Assembly: GCF_902810435.1 (NCBI RefSeq)
Contig: NZ_LR778174.1
Coordinates: 124,001-188,000, forward strand
Length of the DNA: 64,000 nt
Reading direction: 5' to 3'
Origin: Veillonella parvula
Lineage (GTDB): Bacteria; Bacillota; Negativicutes; Veillonellales; Veillonellaceae
Made by a program: the position numbers and the translations under genes. The notes beneath the pieces are model-generated. The model was not told where the DNA came from. It did not search any database and saw only the letters and a program-made list of their open reading frames with translations. Below, in pieces: positions 44,848 through 53,729 of the stretch. Each line of letters begins with the position of its first letter. Positions within the stretch are counted from its first letter, which is position 1.

Positions 44848-45330
44848 ATGAAAGAATTTAGACAATTAACCGTAGATGATGCGGCTGAATATCACGAGGT
44901 GTTAATTGCAGGATATGCGGAGAATAAGAACTACCCTATATCCTTCGATGCTATTAACTTTAGCCCAGAAGAATCTCGGGTGTGGATCTTAAAATATCCT
45001 GTATTTGGTCTCTACGTAGATGGTTCCTTAGTATGCTCTATTTCATTCCGCATGCCTTGGATTCCAAAAGCTACGCCAGACGTATATCCGCACATTGCAC
45101 ACTTTGTGACAGCCCCTGAACATAAGGGAAAGGGCTATGCTCGTGAAGTTTTAACTGAAGCAGAAAATCTACTGCGCAATGTATATAAAACACCAGCCGT
45201 AACACTAGGTACTGCTGCAGAACACCCATGGCTTGCCAAAATGTATGAAGGCTTTGGCTTTAAAGAATATAAACGGAAACAACTACCTGGAAAGGTACAT
45301 ACGACCATATTCTTTAAGAAAACACTGTAA
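44848..45330 (+). CDS. GNAT-family N-acetyltransferase, copy B
   Basis: 160 residues, paralogue of the 35499 gene across its whole length (MKEFRQLTV start, SFDAI.F..EES, PHIAHFVTAP..KGKGYAREVL, HPWLAKMYEGFGF). AACGAGG precedes the ATG. It could be read from the transporter operon if the short terminator leaks. Acceptor substrate unknown. Confidence 0.85.
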   Translation: MKEFRQLTVDDAAEYHEVLIAGYAENKNYPISFDAINFSPEESRVWILKYPVFGLYVDGSLVCSISFRMPWIPKATPDVYPHIAHFVTAPEHKGKGYAREVLTEAENLLRNVYKTPAVTLGTAAEHPWLAKMYEGFGFKEYKRKQLPGKVHTTIFFKKTL

Positions 45331-45361
45331 TAAGAACTCTAATTTTAAAGTCCTACCATAC

Positions 45362-45407
45362 AAATAGCGACTAGTTAAGATAATCAACTAGTCGCTATTT
45401 TATTTTT
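45362..45407 (+). terminator. Intrinsic terminator of GNAT copy B
   Basis: AAATAGCGACTAGTT / AACTAGTCGCTATTT, perfect 15-bp stem, then TATTTTT. Confidence 0.92.
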
Positions 45408-45463
45408 ACATATAGTTACGTTATAATAAATGAAATTGTTTTTGTCTGTGGAGTGTGAATAGT

Positions 45464-45862
45464 ATGTATGAAATCGTAAATGAACCAAGTTTAACAATAG
45501 CTTTTGATATGGATGTAGAGTTATCTGAATTTGGTGTGTTTGGCGTATATATTAAACGAGGCTATAATATCTGTTCTGGCTATATTGATCCTAGCGATTG
45601 GTCCGGAATTCGTAAAGGCTATCAAGAATTAGTCGATTTGTATGAGAAGTGTAAAGGCAAAGCAACCTTTACCCATGTATTAACTGGAGAAGGGGATACC
45701 TTAACATTCTCGTTAGATCAAAAGGGTGCATTGGCGATAGATGTTACTATCTGTACTACTTATAATTACAAATGTAATATGACAATTGAAAGTTTAGATC
45801 AAACATATTTGCCAAAGTTTATTGAGTTTTTCAAAGAATTTTTGGAACGAGAGCCAAAATAA
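45464..45862 (+). CDS. Hypothetical protein, WapI-like
   Basis: 132 residues from the ATG at 45464; TGGAG is about 11 bases upstream, whereas the in-frame GTG at 45455 is too close to it. The pattern (DWSGIRKGYQELVDLYEKCKGKATFTHVLTGEGDTLTFSLDQKGALAIDVTI..YLPKFIEFFKEFLE) loosely resembles WapI-type immunity proteins: a helix, then two beta hairpins, then a C-terminal helix. No toxin gene is adjacent. Function unknown. Confidence 0.55.
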   Translation: MYEIVNEPSLTIAFDMDVELSEFGVFGVYIKRGYNICSGYIDPSDWSGIRKGYQELVDLYEKCKGKATFTHVLTGEGDTLTFSLDQKGALAIDVTICTTYNYKCNMTIESLDQTYLPKFIEFFKEFLEREPK

Positions 45863-45897
45863 AAAGAGTCGCATCAAAGGATGCGACTCTTTTTTGT
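45860..45897. terminator. Bidirectional terminator between convergent units
   Basis: AAAGAGTCGCAT / ATGCGACTCTTT with A runs before and T runs after, placed between the plus-strand orphan and the end of the minus-strand rbs operon. Confidence 0.9.
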
Positions 45898-45916
45898 ACC
45901 CAGTTTCTATTTACAA

Positions 45917-46819
45917 TTATTTTGTAACAACTTTAAGATCTACAGGGATTTTAGCTTCTACAGCTTCGCCTTTGATAACTTTTTGAGCTGTATCAATAGC
46001 GATTTTACCCATTTGGTCCGGTTGTTGCGCAATTGTTGCAGCCAATGTGCCGTCTTTAACAGCTTTGTCTGCATCAGCAGTACCGTCAAAGCCTACGATG
46101 AAGATTGTTTTGCCTGCGGATTTAGCTGCTTGGATAGCGCCTAATGCCATTTCGTCGTTATGAGCGAAGATAGCTTGTACATCAGGGTTAGCTTGCAAAA
46201 TGTTTGTTGCTACGTTTAAACCTTTTGTACGGTCGAAGTCAGCACTTTGTTTTGCTACTACTGTTAAGTCTTTGTCAGCTACGTTGTGGAAACCTTGGCC
46301 GCGTTCACGTGTGGCGGAAGCACCAGGGATACCTTCGATTTCTGCAACTTTTGCAGCTTTGCCTACTTTTTCAGCGATAAGTTGAGCGGCCATTTCGCCG
46401 CCTTTTACGTTATCGGAAGCGATGTGAGCTACTACTTTGCCTTTATCAGCAGAGCGGTCAACAGTGATTACAGGAATGTTTTTAGCATTTGCTGCTTCTA
46501 CGGAAGTAGAGATAGCTGCAGAGTCTACAGGGTTGATGATCAATACAGAAACGCCGCTTTCAAGTAAGTCGGAAATATCGTTTGCTTGTTTTGCAGGGTC
46601 ATTTTGAGCATCAACGATTTTAACTTTAAGACCAAGCGCTTTAGCTTGAGCCTCAACGCCTTCCTTCATAGTTACGAAGAATGGGTTGTTCAATGTGGAA
46701 ACAGAGAAGCCGATGGTGCCGGATTTTTTGTCGCCGCCGTTATCAGCGCTTTTACCACAGCCTGATACAAGACCGATAACCATGATAGCCATCGCCAACA
46801 GTAACAATAGTTTTTTCAT
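45917..46819 (-). CDS. rbsB: D-ribose ABC transporter substrate-binding lipoprotein
   Basis: 300 residues. Signal peptide with lipobox VSGC, then the periplasmic sugar-binding fold: IGFSVSTLNNPFFVTMKEGVEAQAKALG, NDISDLLESGVSVLIINPVDSAAI, RGQGFHNV and AIFAHNDEMALGAIQA. Very similar in layout to E. coli RbsB. Last gene of the minus-strand order rbsK-rbsD-rbsA-rbsC-rbsB. Confidence 0.93.
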   Translation of the reverse strand: MKKLLLLLAMAIMVIGLVSGCGKSADNGGDKKSGTIGFSVSTLNNPFFVTMKEGVEAQAKALGLKVKIVDAQNDPAKQANDISDLLESGVSVLIINPVDSAAISTSVEAANAKNIPVITVDRSADKGKVVAHIASDNVKGGEMAAQLIAEKVGKAAKVAEIEGIPGASATRERGQGFHNVADKDLTVVAKQSADFDRTKGLNVATNILQANPDVQAIFAHNDEMALGAIQAAKSAGKTIFIVGFDGTADADKAVKDGTLAATIAQQPDQMGKIAIDTAQKVIKGEAVEAKIPVDLKVVTK

Positions 46820-46828
46820 AGGAACCTC

Positions 46829-47764
46829 CTAGGCTTTCTTGCGATCTGCAAGAACCGCCAATAAAATGACAATACCTTTTACGACTTGTTGATAGAAACT
46901 GGAAACGTCGAGAATATTTAACCCGTTGTTGAGGGTACCGATAATTAGGGCACCAATTAATGTGCCAACGATATGACCACGACCACCAGCTAGGCTTGTG
47001 CCGCCAAGAACTACCGCCGCGATAGCGTCCAGTTCGTAGCCTGCACCTGCTGTAGGTTGTGCAGAGTTAAGACGAGATGTGATGATTGCACCGGCGATAC
47101 CACAGAGCATACCCGTTAAGGCATACACGAAGATTTTAACACGGTCAATCTTAATACCAGCAATGTAACTAACCTTTTCACTACCACCTACGGCGTATGT
47201 TTTACGACCCAAGGAGGTGCGGCTCAATACGAACCAGAGAATGATGAAAGCTAGGAACATAGTGATAGCTGGAACTGGAAGGCCTGCGATGTCCCCTTGG
47301 CCAAAGCCGTGGAATAGAGGATCTTGTGTAAGGCCGGAGATTGGGTTACCGTCTGTGAATACTAGCGTTGCACCACGGTAGATTGTCATGGTCGCCAAGG
47401 TAGCGATAAATGGAGCTACGCGGCCATAGGTAATAACGAGACCGTTAATACCGCCCAATACAAGGCCGGCACCTGCGGCTAATACGATAGCTAATACAGG
47501 GTCAGTACCAGTTACGATGAGGTTTGCCATCACTGCACTAGAGAGGGCAAGGATGGAACCAACCGATAAGTCGATACCGCCAGTTAAGATGACGAAGGTC
47601 ATACCGAAGGCGATAATTGCATTGATGGATACTTGGCGCAACAAGTTACGCAAGTTAGAGAATTCAAGGAAACTGTCGTTCATGACAGAGATAATTACAA
47701 ATAATAGGATGAGGCCGATGAGGGGGCCTAATTTTTTTACATATTGTAGAGCTTTGCTGTCCAT
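46829..47764 (-). CDS. rbsC: D-ribose ABC transporter permease
   Basis: 311 residues, eight or more membrane segments. ILTGGIDLSVGSILALSSAVMANL and VVLGGTSLAGGRGHIVGTLIGALIIGTLNNGLNIL are RbsC/AraH-family signatures. TAATG overlap with rbsA, with AGGAGG upstream, implies coupled translation. Ends nine bases before rbsB. Confidence 0.93.
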   Translation of the reverse strand: MDSKALQYVKKLGPLIGLILLFVIISVMNDSFLEFSNLRNLLRQVSINAIIAFGMTFVILTGGIDLSVGSILALSSAVMANLIVTGTDPVLAIVLAAGAGLVLGGINGLVITYGRVAPFIATLATMTIYRGATLVFTDGNPISGLTQDPLFHGFGQGDIAGLPVPAITMFLAFIILWFVLSRTSLGRKTYAVGGSEKVSYIAGIKIDRVKIFVYALTGMLCGIAGAIITSRLNSAQPTAGAGYELDAIAAVVLGGTSLAGGRGHIVGTLIGALIIGTLNNGLNILDVSSFYQQVVKGIVILLAVLADRKKA

Positions 47765-49245
47765 TATTGTCCTCCTGTGGCTAATGTCATAATCGATTCT
47801 GGTGTTGCATCGCTACGGTCCAAGATACCTGCTACGCGACCTTCATGAATGACCATAACGCGGTCGCTCATGCCGAGCACTTCCGGTAACTCAGAGGACA
47901 CCATGATAATGGACACACCATCGTTCGTTAATTCGTTCATTAAATCGTAAATATCACGCTTGGCGCCGATGTCGATACCGCGCGTAGGTTCGTCCATGAT
48001 GATAATAGATGGCTTTTTACCGACCCATTTCGCGATAACCACCTTTTGTTGGTTACCACCGGATAGGGATGATGCGGGTTCGTGAATAGATTGTGTTTTA
48101 ACGCCTAGTTTTTTAGACAATTCGTCAGCAAAGGAATTGAGTTTGCCCTTATCAAGTACATGAGAGGGGCAAATTTCGCCAAGATTAGGCAATGTAATGT
48201 TAGAACCGATGGAGAAATCAAGAATCAAGCCTTCGCTCTTTCTATTTTCTGTGATGAAAGCAATGCCAGCCTTGATGGCATCTTCTGGTTTTTTACAGTT
48301 TAGGACGGAGCCGTTTACTGTTACGGTGCCGCCGTTGTGTTTATCTACACCGAAAATGGCGCGCATAATTTCTGTACGGCCAGCACCCATGAGACCTGCT
48401 ACGCCGAGGATTTCGCCTTTGCGCAAGGAGAAGGAGATGTCGTTGTCGAAACCTTCTGGTTTGAGGTTATCCACGTTCATAACCACATCGCCCGGTGTTG
48501 TAGTGCGAGCAGGGTAGAACTCGTCGATGGAACGGCCTACCATGTGGCGTACCACTTCGTCTACAGAAATCTCAGATGTTGGTTTAGTGATAATTGTGTG
48601 ACCATCACGCATAACCGTAATTGTGTCACATTCGCTAAATACCTCTTCCATACGATGAGAGATATATACGATAGCAACGCCGCGTGCTTTCATTTTGCGC
48701 ATCATGTTGAACAATGTCGCCGTTTCACGCTCTGTGAGGGCTGCTGTCGGTTCGTCCATGATGACAACCTTTGCATCTAACATCAAGATACGAAGAATTT
48801 CCGTCATTTGTTGGTGACCAACGGAGCAAAGGCCTGCTTCTGTTGTGAGTGGCAATTCGATGCCTAGTTCGCGGCATGTGTTTTCAGCCTCAGTGAGCAT
48901 CGCCTTTTTGTCGAGCATACCAAATTTGTTGCGCTTTGGTCTCATTAAATATAGATTTTCTAACAATGTTAGATTTGGCCAAATGTTAAGCTCTTGGTGG
49001 ATGAAGGCCACACCGTTTAGCTCGGCCTCTCTCGGGTTCGGGAAGGTTCGCTCTACGCCGTCGATGGTAATCGTACCAGCATCCGCCTTGTGAATACCGG
49101 TGAGGATATTCATGAGCGTAGATTTGCCGGCGCCGTTTTCGCCCATCAAGGCGTGAACTTCGCCCTCCTTGAGGGTAATACTTACATCGCGCAGTACTTG
49201 GTTTGTACCAAATGCCTTCGCAATGCCTGACATAACAATTTCCAT
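47764..49245 (-). CDS. rbsA: D-ribose ABC transporter ATPase (two ABC domains)
   Basis: 493 residues with two fused ABC domains. First: Walker A GENGAGKST, signature SVGHQQMTEI and Walker B VVIMDEPTAALTE. Second: FDNDISFSLRKGEILGVAGLMGAGRTEI, a divergent Walker A as usual in RbsA, signature LSGGNQQKVVIAKW and DEPTRGIDIG. Full length. It is separated from rbsD by 153 bases. Confidence 0.93.
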   Translation of the reverse strand: MEIVMSGIAKAFGTNQVLRDVSITLKEGEVHALMGENGAGKSTLMNILTGIHKADAGTITIDGVERTFPNPREAELNGVAFIHQELNIWPNLTLLENLYLMRPKRNKFGMLDKKAMLTEAENTCRELGIELPLTTEAGLCSVGHQQMTEILRILMLDAKVVIMDEPTAALTERETATLFNMMRKMKARGVAIVYISHRMEEVFSECDTITVMRDGHTIITKPTSEISVDEVVRHMVGRSIDEFYPARTTTPGDVVMNVDNLKPEGFDNDISFSLRKGEILGVAGLMGAGRTEIMRAIFGVDKHNGGTVTVNGSVLNCKKPEDAIKAGIAFITENRKSEGLILDFSIGSNITLPNLGEICPSHVLDKGKLNSFADELSKKLGVKTQSIHEPASSLSGGNQQKVVIAKWVGKKPSIIIMDEPTRGIDIGAKRDIYDLMNELTNDGVSIIMVSSELPEVLGMSDRVMVIHEGRVAGILDRSDATPESIMTLATGGQ

Positions 49246-49398
49246 AACTACTCCTATATGACTGATGAAAGTATCTCTTGATATATGTAATAGATTAGAT
49301 GTTTAGATAATCTTTGAAAACTAAGCTATCTAATTTACATAAACTGATTTATAGGTTCAGTTCCTTAACGTATAAACTTAGTTGGTTAATCTATTATT

Positions 49399-49812
49399 TT
49401 AGGGACGATCGCTGAAAATACAATCGGCACGTAAGATAATGTTCGCATACGGAGATGTTTCACCAGTTCTAATAATGCATTTGCATTGTTTCGTGGCTTC
49501 TTTGAAAGCATCGTGGCTCGTTTCAATCCATTTGTATTGATCGGATGGGAAGGTAAACTCTAAGAAGGCGTAAGCCTTAGGATTGTTTTCTTTAATTTCT
49601 GTTGCCACATGAACTGCTTCGGATTTCATATGCTTAGCGATGATGGATACTACTTGCTCAAAGCTTGGTACACCAAAATCCAAAGCTAAGTCGATTTTTT
49701 GAACCCCTTCAGGTACTGGCAAACCACAGTCTGAGATACAAATTGTATCTGTGTGACCTAAATCAGCAAGCACCTTAGCAATATGGCTATTTAAAATACC
49801 GTGTCGTTGCAT
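49399..49812 (-). CDS. rbsD: D-ribose pyranase
   Basis: 137 residues. MQRHGILNSHIAKVLADLGHTDTICISDCGLPVP is the RbsD N-terminus with the active-site His near position 20, and GETSPYANIILRADCIF is the conserved C-terminus. It converts beta-ribopyranose to the furanose used by ribokinase. Starts 18 bases after rbsK. Confidence 0.93.
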   Translation of the reverse strand: MQRHGILNSHIAKVLADLGHTDTICISDCGLPVPEGVQKIDLALDFGVPSFEQVVSIIAKHMKSEAVHVATEIKENNPKAYAFLEFTFPSDQYKWIETSHDAFKEATKQCKCIIRTGETSPYANIILRADCIFSDRP

Positions 49813-49830
49813 GGTAATCTCCTTTTCAAT

Positions 49831-50721
49831 CTATATGTGTTCTGCTAGGAATGCGGCGACCTCGTCCTTTGTTGGCATGCCACCTTGAGCCCCCAAGCGT
49901 TGGATGGAGAGGGCCGCTGCTGCATTGCCGTAGTGTAGAGCGTCGGCTAAGCTTTTACCATTAACGATAGCCGTTGCAAAGGCACCGTTAAATGTATCGC
50001 CAGCACCTGTTGTATCTACGGGCTCAACCTTGAAGCCAGGTACAATGTGAATTTCACCGTTATCGGCATATCCTACACCCTTGCTACCAAGGGTAACGAT
50101 GATTTTGTTTTCGTTAGCTAGTAAAATCTCCTCTGTAGATTGATTAGGGTAGAGCGCAGATAACTCGTGTTCGTTTGGCGTAATATAGGTTGCTAATTCT
50201 AACCATTCCGAATCGAGGTCGGCTGCTGGAGCAGGATTTAAGAGGACTTTCACATTAGCCTCGTGACAACGACGAACGATGTATTCAATAGTTGGAATAG
50301 GAATCTCGTTTTGAACCATTACAAGATCGGCTTGCTCGATAGCAGACCAAGCGTTATCTACTACGGACTGGTCTACCTTAGCATTAGCGCCTGCAATCAC
50401 GATGATGCTATTATCGCCTTCAGCTAATGTAATGTGTGCTGTACCGGTTGTAGTATTCGGTACCGTAACGATGTAATCTGTATTGATGAAATTTTCTTTT
50501 AAATTATCTATAATCATATGGCCGTATGCATCTTCACCGATACAGCCGACCATAGTGACCTCTGCACCTAGATGAGCCGCAGCCACCGCTTGGTTTGCTC
50601 CCTTGCCACCGTGAGCGATGTGCAATTCGTTGCCCATGATTGTTTCGCCTGCAGTAGGGCGTTTGTTCGCGAGGACTACAATATCCATGTTGCAACTGCC
50701 AATAACAACAATGCGATTCAT
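49831..50721 (-). CDS. rbsK: Ribokinase
   Basis: 296 residues. GSCNMDIVVLANKRPTAGETI with HGGKGANQAVAAAHLGA is the PfkB signature 1, and DTTGAGDTFNGAFATAI holds the anion hole and catalytic Asp of signature 2. Phosphorylates ribose to ribose-5-phosphate. First gene of the rbs operon; no rbsR regulator is adjacent. Confidence 0.93.
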   Translation of the reverse strand: MNRIVVIGSCNMDIVVLANKRPTAGETIMGNELHIAHGGKGANQAVAAAHLGAEVTMVGCIGEDAYGHMIIDNLKENFINTDYIVTVPNTTTGTAHITLAEGDNSIIVIAGANAKVDQSVVDNAWSAIEQADLVMVQNEIPIPTIEYIVRRCHEANVKVLLNPAPAADLDSEWLELATYITPNEHELSALYPNQSTEEILLANENKIIVTLGSKGVGYADNGEIHIVPGFKVEPVDTTGAGDTFNGAFATAIVNGKSLADALHYGNAAAALSIQRLGAQGGMPTKDEVAAFLAEHI

Positions 50722-50758
50722 AATAACTCCTTAATAAGCCTATGCCCTAACTGGGACT

Positions 50759-50777
50759 AAAAATGACTATCATTTAT
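50759..50777. promoter_or_regulatory. Weak palindromic operator candidate before rbsK
   Basis: AAATGA-CTA-TCATTT, a 6-3-6 inverted repeat about 40 bases before the rbsK start. Only 12 of 19 positions match the Fur consensus, so regulation by Fur is not claimed. Confidence 0.3.
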
Positions 50778-50946
50778 TTTTATACATAGAATTTTGTGTA
50801 TTTTATACAACGAGCTGTATATATAAATATAATTGATAATCTAAGAGGCATTTGCTTTCACATACCTATAAGTGTATATTAATCATTTATTAGTATAGCG
50901 TAAATACGTGAGTTTATCTATATAAATATCTATAAAATGTAGGAAT

Positions 50947-51012
50947 AAAAAAGGTATACCCAAAATCTATGTTACATGAGTAAAAATGTACCGATTAGAT
51001 TTAGGATATACC
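50947..51012 (-). terminator. Terminator of the 51 kb toxin-antitoxin unit
   Basis: GGTATACCCAAAATCT (50953-50968) pairs with AGATTTAGGATATACC (50997-51012) with two mismatches; on the minus strand CTTTTTTATT follows. Confidence 0.7.
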
Positions 51013-51061
51013 ACTTTGAAGGGTATTTAATTTTTAAAGAAGCACTGGTTTAGTTCAAATG

Positions 51062-51388
51062 TTATAATCCGTTTAGTATATTTACATAATCCTGTCGTTG
51101 ATCAAGTATAGAGATTAAATAAATAGTTCTAGCTTCCTCTACAACTGTGTAGAAAATAATAAGCTTTTCTAAAATCAACATTCGAAAGTCACTGTCATTA
51201 AGTGCTCTAATTTTAGGTGTAGTCCCCATATATGGATGGTTCATAAGATTTGAAATTGAATTTTGAATATTTTCTTTTACTTGTATAGCTGTTTCTTTTG
51301 AAAACTGCATAGCTATATAAAGTATTTGTTGATGTAGCTCTTTATTGAACTTTTCAGTAGGAATGATTGTGTAGGGTTGGGATTTCAT
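51062..51388 (-). CDS. RelE/ParE-superfamily toxin
   Basis: 108 residues. FNKELHQQILYIAMQFSKETAIQVKENIQNSISNLMNHPYMGT and the terminal FRMLILEKLIIFYTVVEEARTIYLISILDQRQDYVNIL follow the helix-hairpin then beta-sheet order of ParE/RelE toxins, with Arg and Tyr in the last strands. It starts four bases after its antitoxin. Whether it targets gyrase or mRNA cannot be told. Confidence 0.82.
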   Translation of the reverse strand: MKSQPYTIIPTEKFNKELHQQILYIAMQFSKETAIQVKENIQNSISNLMNHPYMGTTPKIRALNDSDFRMLILEKLIIFYTVVEEARTIYLISILDQRQDYVNILNGL

Positions 51389-51392
51389 AGAG

Positions 51393-51674
51393 TTACCCCA
51401 TTTGATCTAGCATTTTATCGATACTGTTGAAAGCTTCATCAAGTGTAGTGGTGCGACCTTGAATGATATCGTTTTGTCCTTCTACAAGAGAGGATAATAA
51501 TTCTATTTTTGACTTTAACATATTATATGTATTATAGCCGAGACTTACAGTATCTCCACGACCATTTACAGTAATAATGGCAGCCTCATCTTTAAGTTGT
51601 AAGGTTTTAGAAATTTCAGGATACTTATTTCGTAAATCAGAGGATGGACGAATTGTTTCGCGTAATATTCCCAT
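51393..51674 (-). CDS. Phd/YefM-like antitoxin
   Basis: 93 residues. IRPSSDLRNKYPEISKTLQLKDEAAIITVNGRGDTVSLGYNTYNML is the Phd/YefM DNA-binding half (SDLRN, then TxNGRG), followed by a charged toxin-binding tail. A near-perfect inverted repeat at 51720 is the likely operator. AAGGAGAT precedes the start. Confidence 0.82.
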   Translation of the reverse strand: MGILRETIRPSSDLRNKYPEISKTLQLKDEAAIITVNGRGDTVSLGYNTYNMLKSKIELLSSLVEGQNDIIQGRTTTLDEAFNSIDKMLDQMG

Positions 51675-51719
51675 AGTTATCTCCTTATAGTTTTAAAAGT
51701 ATTTGTTCATCATTCTTAT

Positions 51720-51755
51720 ACTGTAATTATATCATTTAAACGATATAATTGCAGT
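51720..51755. promoter_or_regulatory. Operator/promoter of the 51 kb toxin-antitoxin unit
   Basis: ACTGTAATTATATC (51720-51733) and GATATAATTGCAGT (51742-51755) form an inverted repeat matching at 13 of 14 positions, about 45 bases before the antitoxin start, and include a TATAAT-like element. Confidence 0.6.
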
Positions 51756-51826
51756 ATACAAATATATATATGAGATATTTAATTCAAATGAGGTTAACTA
51801 GATACTTTAATCATAAAATGATATAT

Positions 51827-51864
51827 AAAAAGACTATCTTCAAGCGTATTGAAGATAGTCTTGT
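51827..51864 (-). terminator. Terminator of the NmrA-like gene
   Basis: AAGACTATCTTCAA (51830-51843) / TTGAAGATAGTCTT (51849-51862); on the minus strand TTTTATATAT follows. Confidence 0.85.
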
Positions 51865-51911
51865 ATTGGTATATAGTATTTTCTCTTTTTTACAAAATAT
51901 TTATTTATATA

Positions 51912-52568
51912 TTAGTGAAAGCTTGGTTTGTCATAGTGTGTACCTGGTTCACCTACGCCGATGCTTGTGCGATGGAAAGGCGTTTCATCCGCAGCATGTA
52001 AGATATCAAAAATGGCTTTTACCACAGCTTCGCGTGAAACTTGGGCATCGTTGAATTGAGCCCCTTCAGGGATGAGTTCGTAATCGGTTTTCTCTGGATC
52101 ATTGTAAAGCCATGTGAGGCGCAAGATGGTGTAATTTAAGTTGGATTCGCGTAATACATTGCGTGCTTGGCGCTCACCTTGAACATAGCTAATCGGTAAG
52201 TTGTCGAAGGTCCATTTTTCAAGTGCTACAGGGAATTCACCAGAAAGTCCAGCCATGGACACACCGATAACACGGCGTATATTTTTGCGGCTCAATGCTT
52301 TCACGATGGAAGCCATATCACTGCCAGACTCCATAGCACCTACAAATACAACCTCCGCATTTGTTACAGCTTGTTCTAATTTACCAGGATTTTGGAACGA
52401 ACCTTCAATCACTGTAACACGTTCATGGTCGATAATCTCTGGAGGTATACGTGTTTTCAACTGACGACCATATAATGTAATGTGCATATCTGTATATGTT
52501 AATAGTGTAGCAGTCAACTTTTGAGCTATTTGGCCCGCAGCTCCTAAAATCGTAATATACTTATACAT
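51912..52568 (-). CDS. NAD(P)-binding protein, NmrA-like/atypical SDR
   Basis: 218 residues. ITILGAAGQIAQKLTATLL (5-23) is the GxxGxxG-type nucleotide-binding start, and NYTILRLTWLYNDPEKTDYELI is typical of atypical SDRs of the NmrA/SDR_a5 kind, which lack the YxxxK pair in standard place. Function is probably redox sensing or quinone/sugar-type reduction; not assignable. AGGAGGTC precedes the start. Single gene. Confidence 0.75.
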   Translation of the reverse strand: MYKYITILGAAGQIAQKLTATLLTYTDMHITLYGRQLKTRIPPEIIDHERVTVIEGSFQNPGKLEQAVTNAEVVFVGAMESGSDMASIVKALSRKNIRRVIGVSMAGLSGEFPVALEKWTFDNLPISYVQGERQARNVLRESNLNYTILRLTWLYNDPEKTDYELIPEGAQFNDAQVSREAVVKAIFDILHAADETPFHRTSIGVGEPGTHYDKPSFH

Positions 52569-52676
52569 AAAAAAGACCTCCTATGTTCGGGCATAAATAT
52601 TTAATGGAATTTTAACATACATATATGACAAATACGTGAGAAAAAATTATAAAAATCTTTGTATTATTTTCGTAAT

Positions 52677-53198
52677 TTAATTGATGCTTAACATTTCATT
52701 TGTTGTTTTTAGCTGTGCAAATCGATTCCGCCAAATCTTTTCTTTGTAAAAGGATAGGATTGTATCGGCTGGTAGATACTCATTATCAAAGGTTGAGATA
52801 GCATCTTCGACGATGGTGATATTATAACCATACTCAAAGCCTACTTTCACAGATGTATCAATGCAAAATTCCACTTGCATTCCTACAAATGTTACATCGG
52901 TAATATTTTTTCGGTTTAAATATTCCTTTAATTCAGTATCCTTGAAGATGCTATTGTAATATTTATTGAAAATCTTTTCGTTTTCTTGCGGTTTTAATTC
53001 GTGATAGACTTGCCAATTATCACTGCCCGTTGCTAATAAGCCCTCATTTTCAGAATGTCTGATATAAATGACTTCTATATTTTGATCTCTAAAATGTTGA
53101 ATGATTGCTTTTGTATTTGAGATAAAGTTTTTGGCATTGTAAGGGTTTTCCTTAACTAAGCCTTCTTGAATATCGATTACGATTAATGCTTGTGCCAT
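52677..53198 (-). CDS. Isochorismatase-family cysteine hydrolase
   Basis: 173 residues. The D9-K79-C112 type triad is visible: VIDIQEG (D9), NKYYNSIF (K79) and VGMQVEFCIDTSVKVGFEYGYNITIVEDA (C112). Family members hydrolyse nicotinamide, isochorismate, N-carbamoyl compounds or similar; the substrate here is unknown. Single gene; a small inverted repeat lies upstream. Confidence 0.87.
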   Translation of the reverse strand: MAQALIVIDIQEGLVKENPYNAKNFISNTKAIIQHFRDQNIEVIYIRHSENEGLLATGSDNWQVYHELKPQENEKIFNKYYNSIFKDTELKEYLNRKNITDVTFVGMQVEFCIDTSVKVGFEYGYNITIVEDAISTFDNEYLPADTILSFYKEKIWRNRFAQLKTTNEMLSIN

Positions 53199-53225
53199 GA
53201 TATTTCCTTTTTTAATAAATTATTT

Positions 53226-53241
53226 GTTCTTAAGTGAGAAC
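53226..53241. promoter_or_regulatory. Small inverted repeat upstream of the hydrolase gene
   Basis: GTTCT-TAAGTG-AGAAC, about 30 bases before the hydrolase start on the minus strand; a possible operator. Confidence 0.3.
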
Positions 53242-53393
53242 TATTAGATTTTATTATATCGGTTATAAAAAATGTCAATTTATTAGTAAATAAGTATCTA
53301 TGCGCATTATATCATATGTATATAACAAGAAAAGGAAGATATAAGTATCATAGATGTTGATAGTAATTTTAAAGGGTGCTGTAAAATTTAGTG

Positions 53394-53422
53394 TTGAATT
53401 TACGCGATAATTTAACTACAAT
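53394..53422 (+). promoter_or_regulatory. Promoter of the 53.5 kb toxin-antitoxin unit
   Basis: TTGAAT (53394-53399), 17-base spacer, TACAAT (53417-53422), 60 bases before the antitoxin start. Confidence 0.6.
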
Positions 53423-53481
53423 AGTAATAAGATATTAGAAAAATGAGTAGTATATCACTAAAGTACTCTGGAGGTGATAGT

Positions 53482-53727
53482 ATGCCGAATATAAAACCTA
53501 TTTCAGATTTACGAAACTATTCTGAAGTTTTACGTGATGTTACTATAGATAGTCCCGTATTCTTAACTAAAAATGGTAGAGGCCGATATGCAATTATGGA
53601 TATTCAAGATTATGAACGTCTAATGGCTACGATAAAACTTATGGGCGCTTTAGAGACAGGTCGTAAATCTGGTGAAGAACAAGGCTGGATTTCATCAGAG
53701 CAACTAAAGAGTGAATTGGGGATTTAA
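53482..53727 (+). CDS. Phd/YefM-family antitoxin
   Basis: 81 residues from the ATG at 53482, which has GGAGGTGA upstream; an in-frame ATG at 53443 is rejected. ISDLRNYSEVLRDVTIDSPVFLTKNGRGRYAIMDIQDYERL is a textbook Phd/YefM DNA-binding half. The last 30 residues, ALETGRKSGEEQGWISSEQLKSELG, are the toxin-binding tail. The toxin gene starts two bases later. Confidence 0.88.
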   Translation: MPNIKPISDLRNYSEVLRDVTIDSPVFLTKNGRGRYAIMDIQDYERLMATIKLMGALETGRKSGEEQGWISSEQLKSELGI

Positions 53728-53729
53728 TT

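Larger units (their letters stand above)
50722..51061. other. rbs promoter region and toxin terminator
   Basis: 340 bases. The left part must hold the rbsK promoter (minus strand) and contains a small Fur-like palindrome at 50759 and a CTTTCAC at 50855; the right part is the terminator of the toxin-antitoxin unit. No ORF. Confidence 0.6.

Noticed and set aside
50759-50777. Fur box controlling rbs
   Set aside because: Only 12 of 19 consensus matches; kept as a weak palindrome, not as a Fur site.
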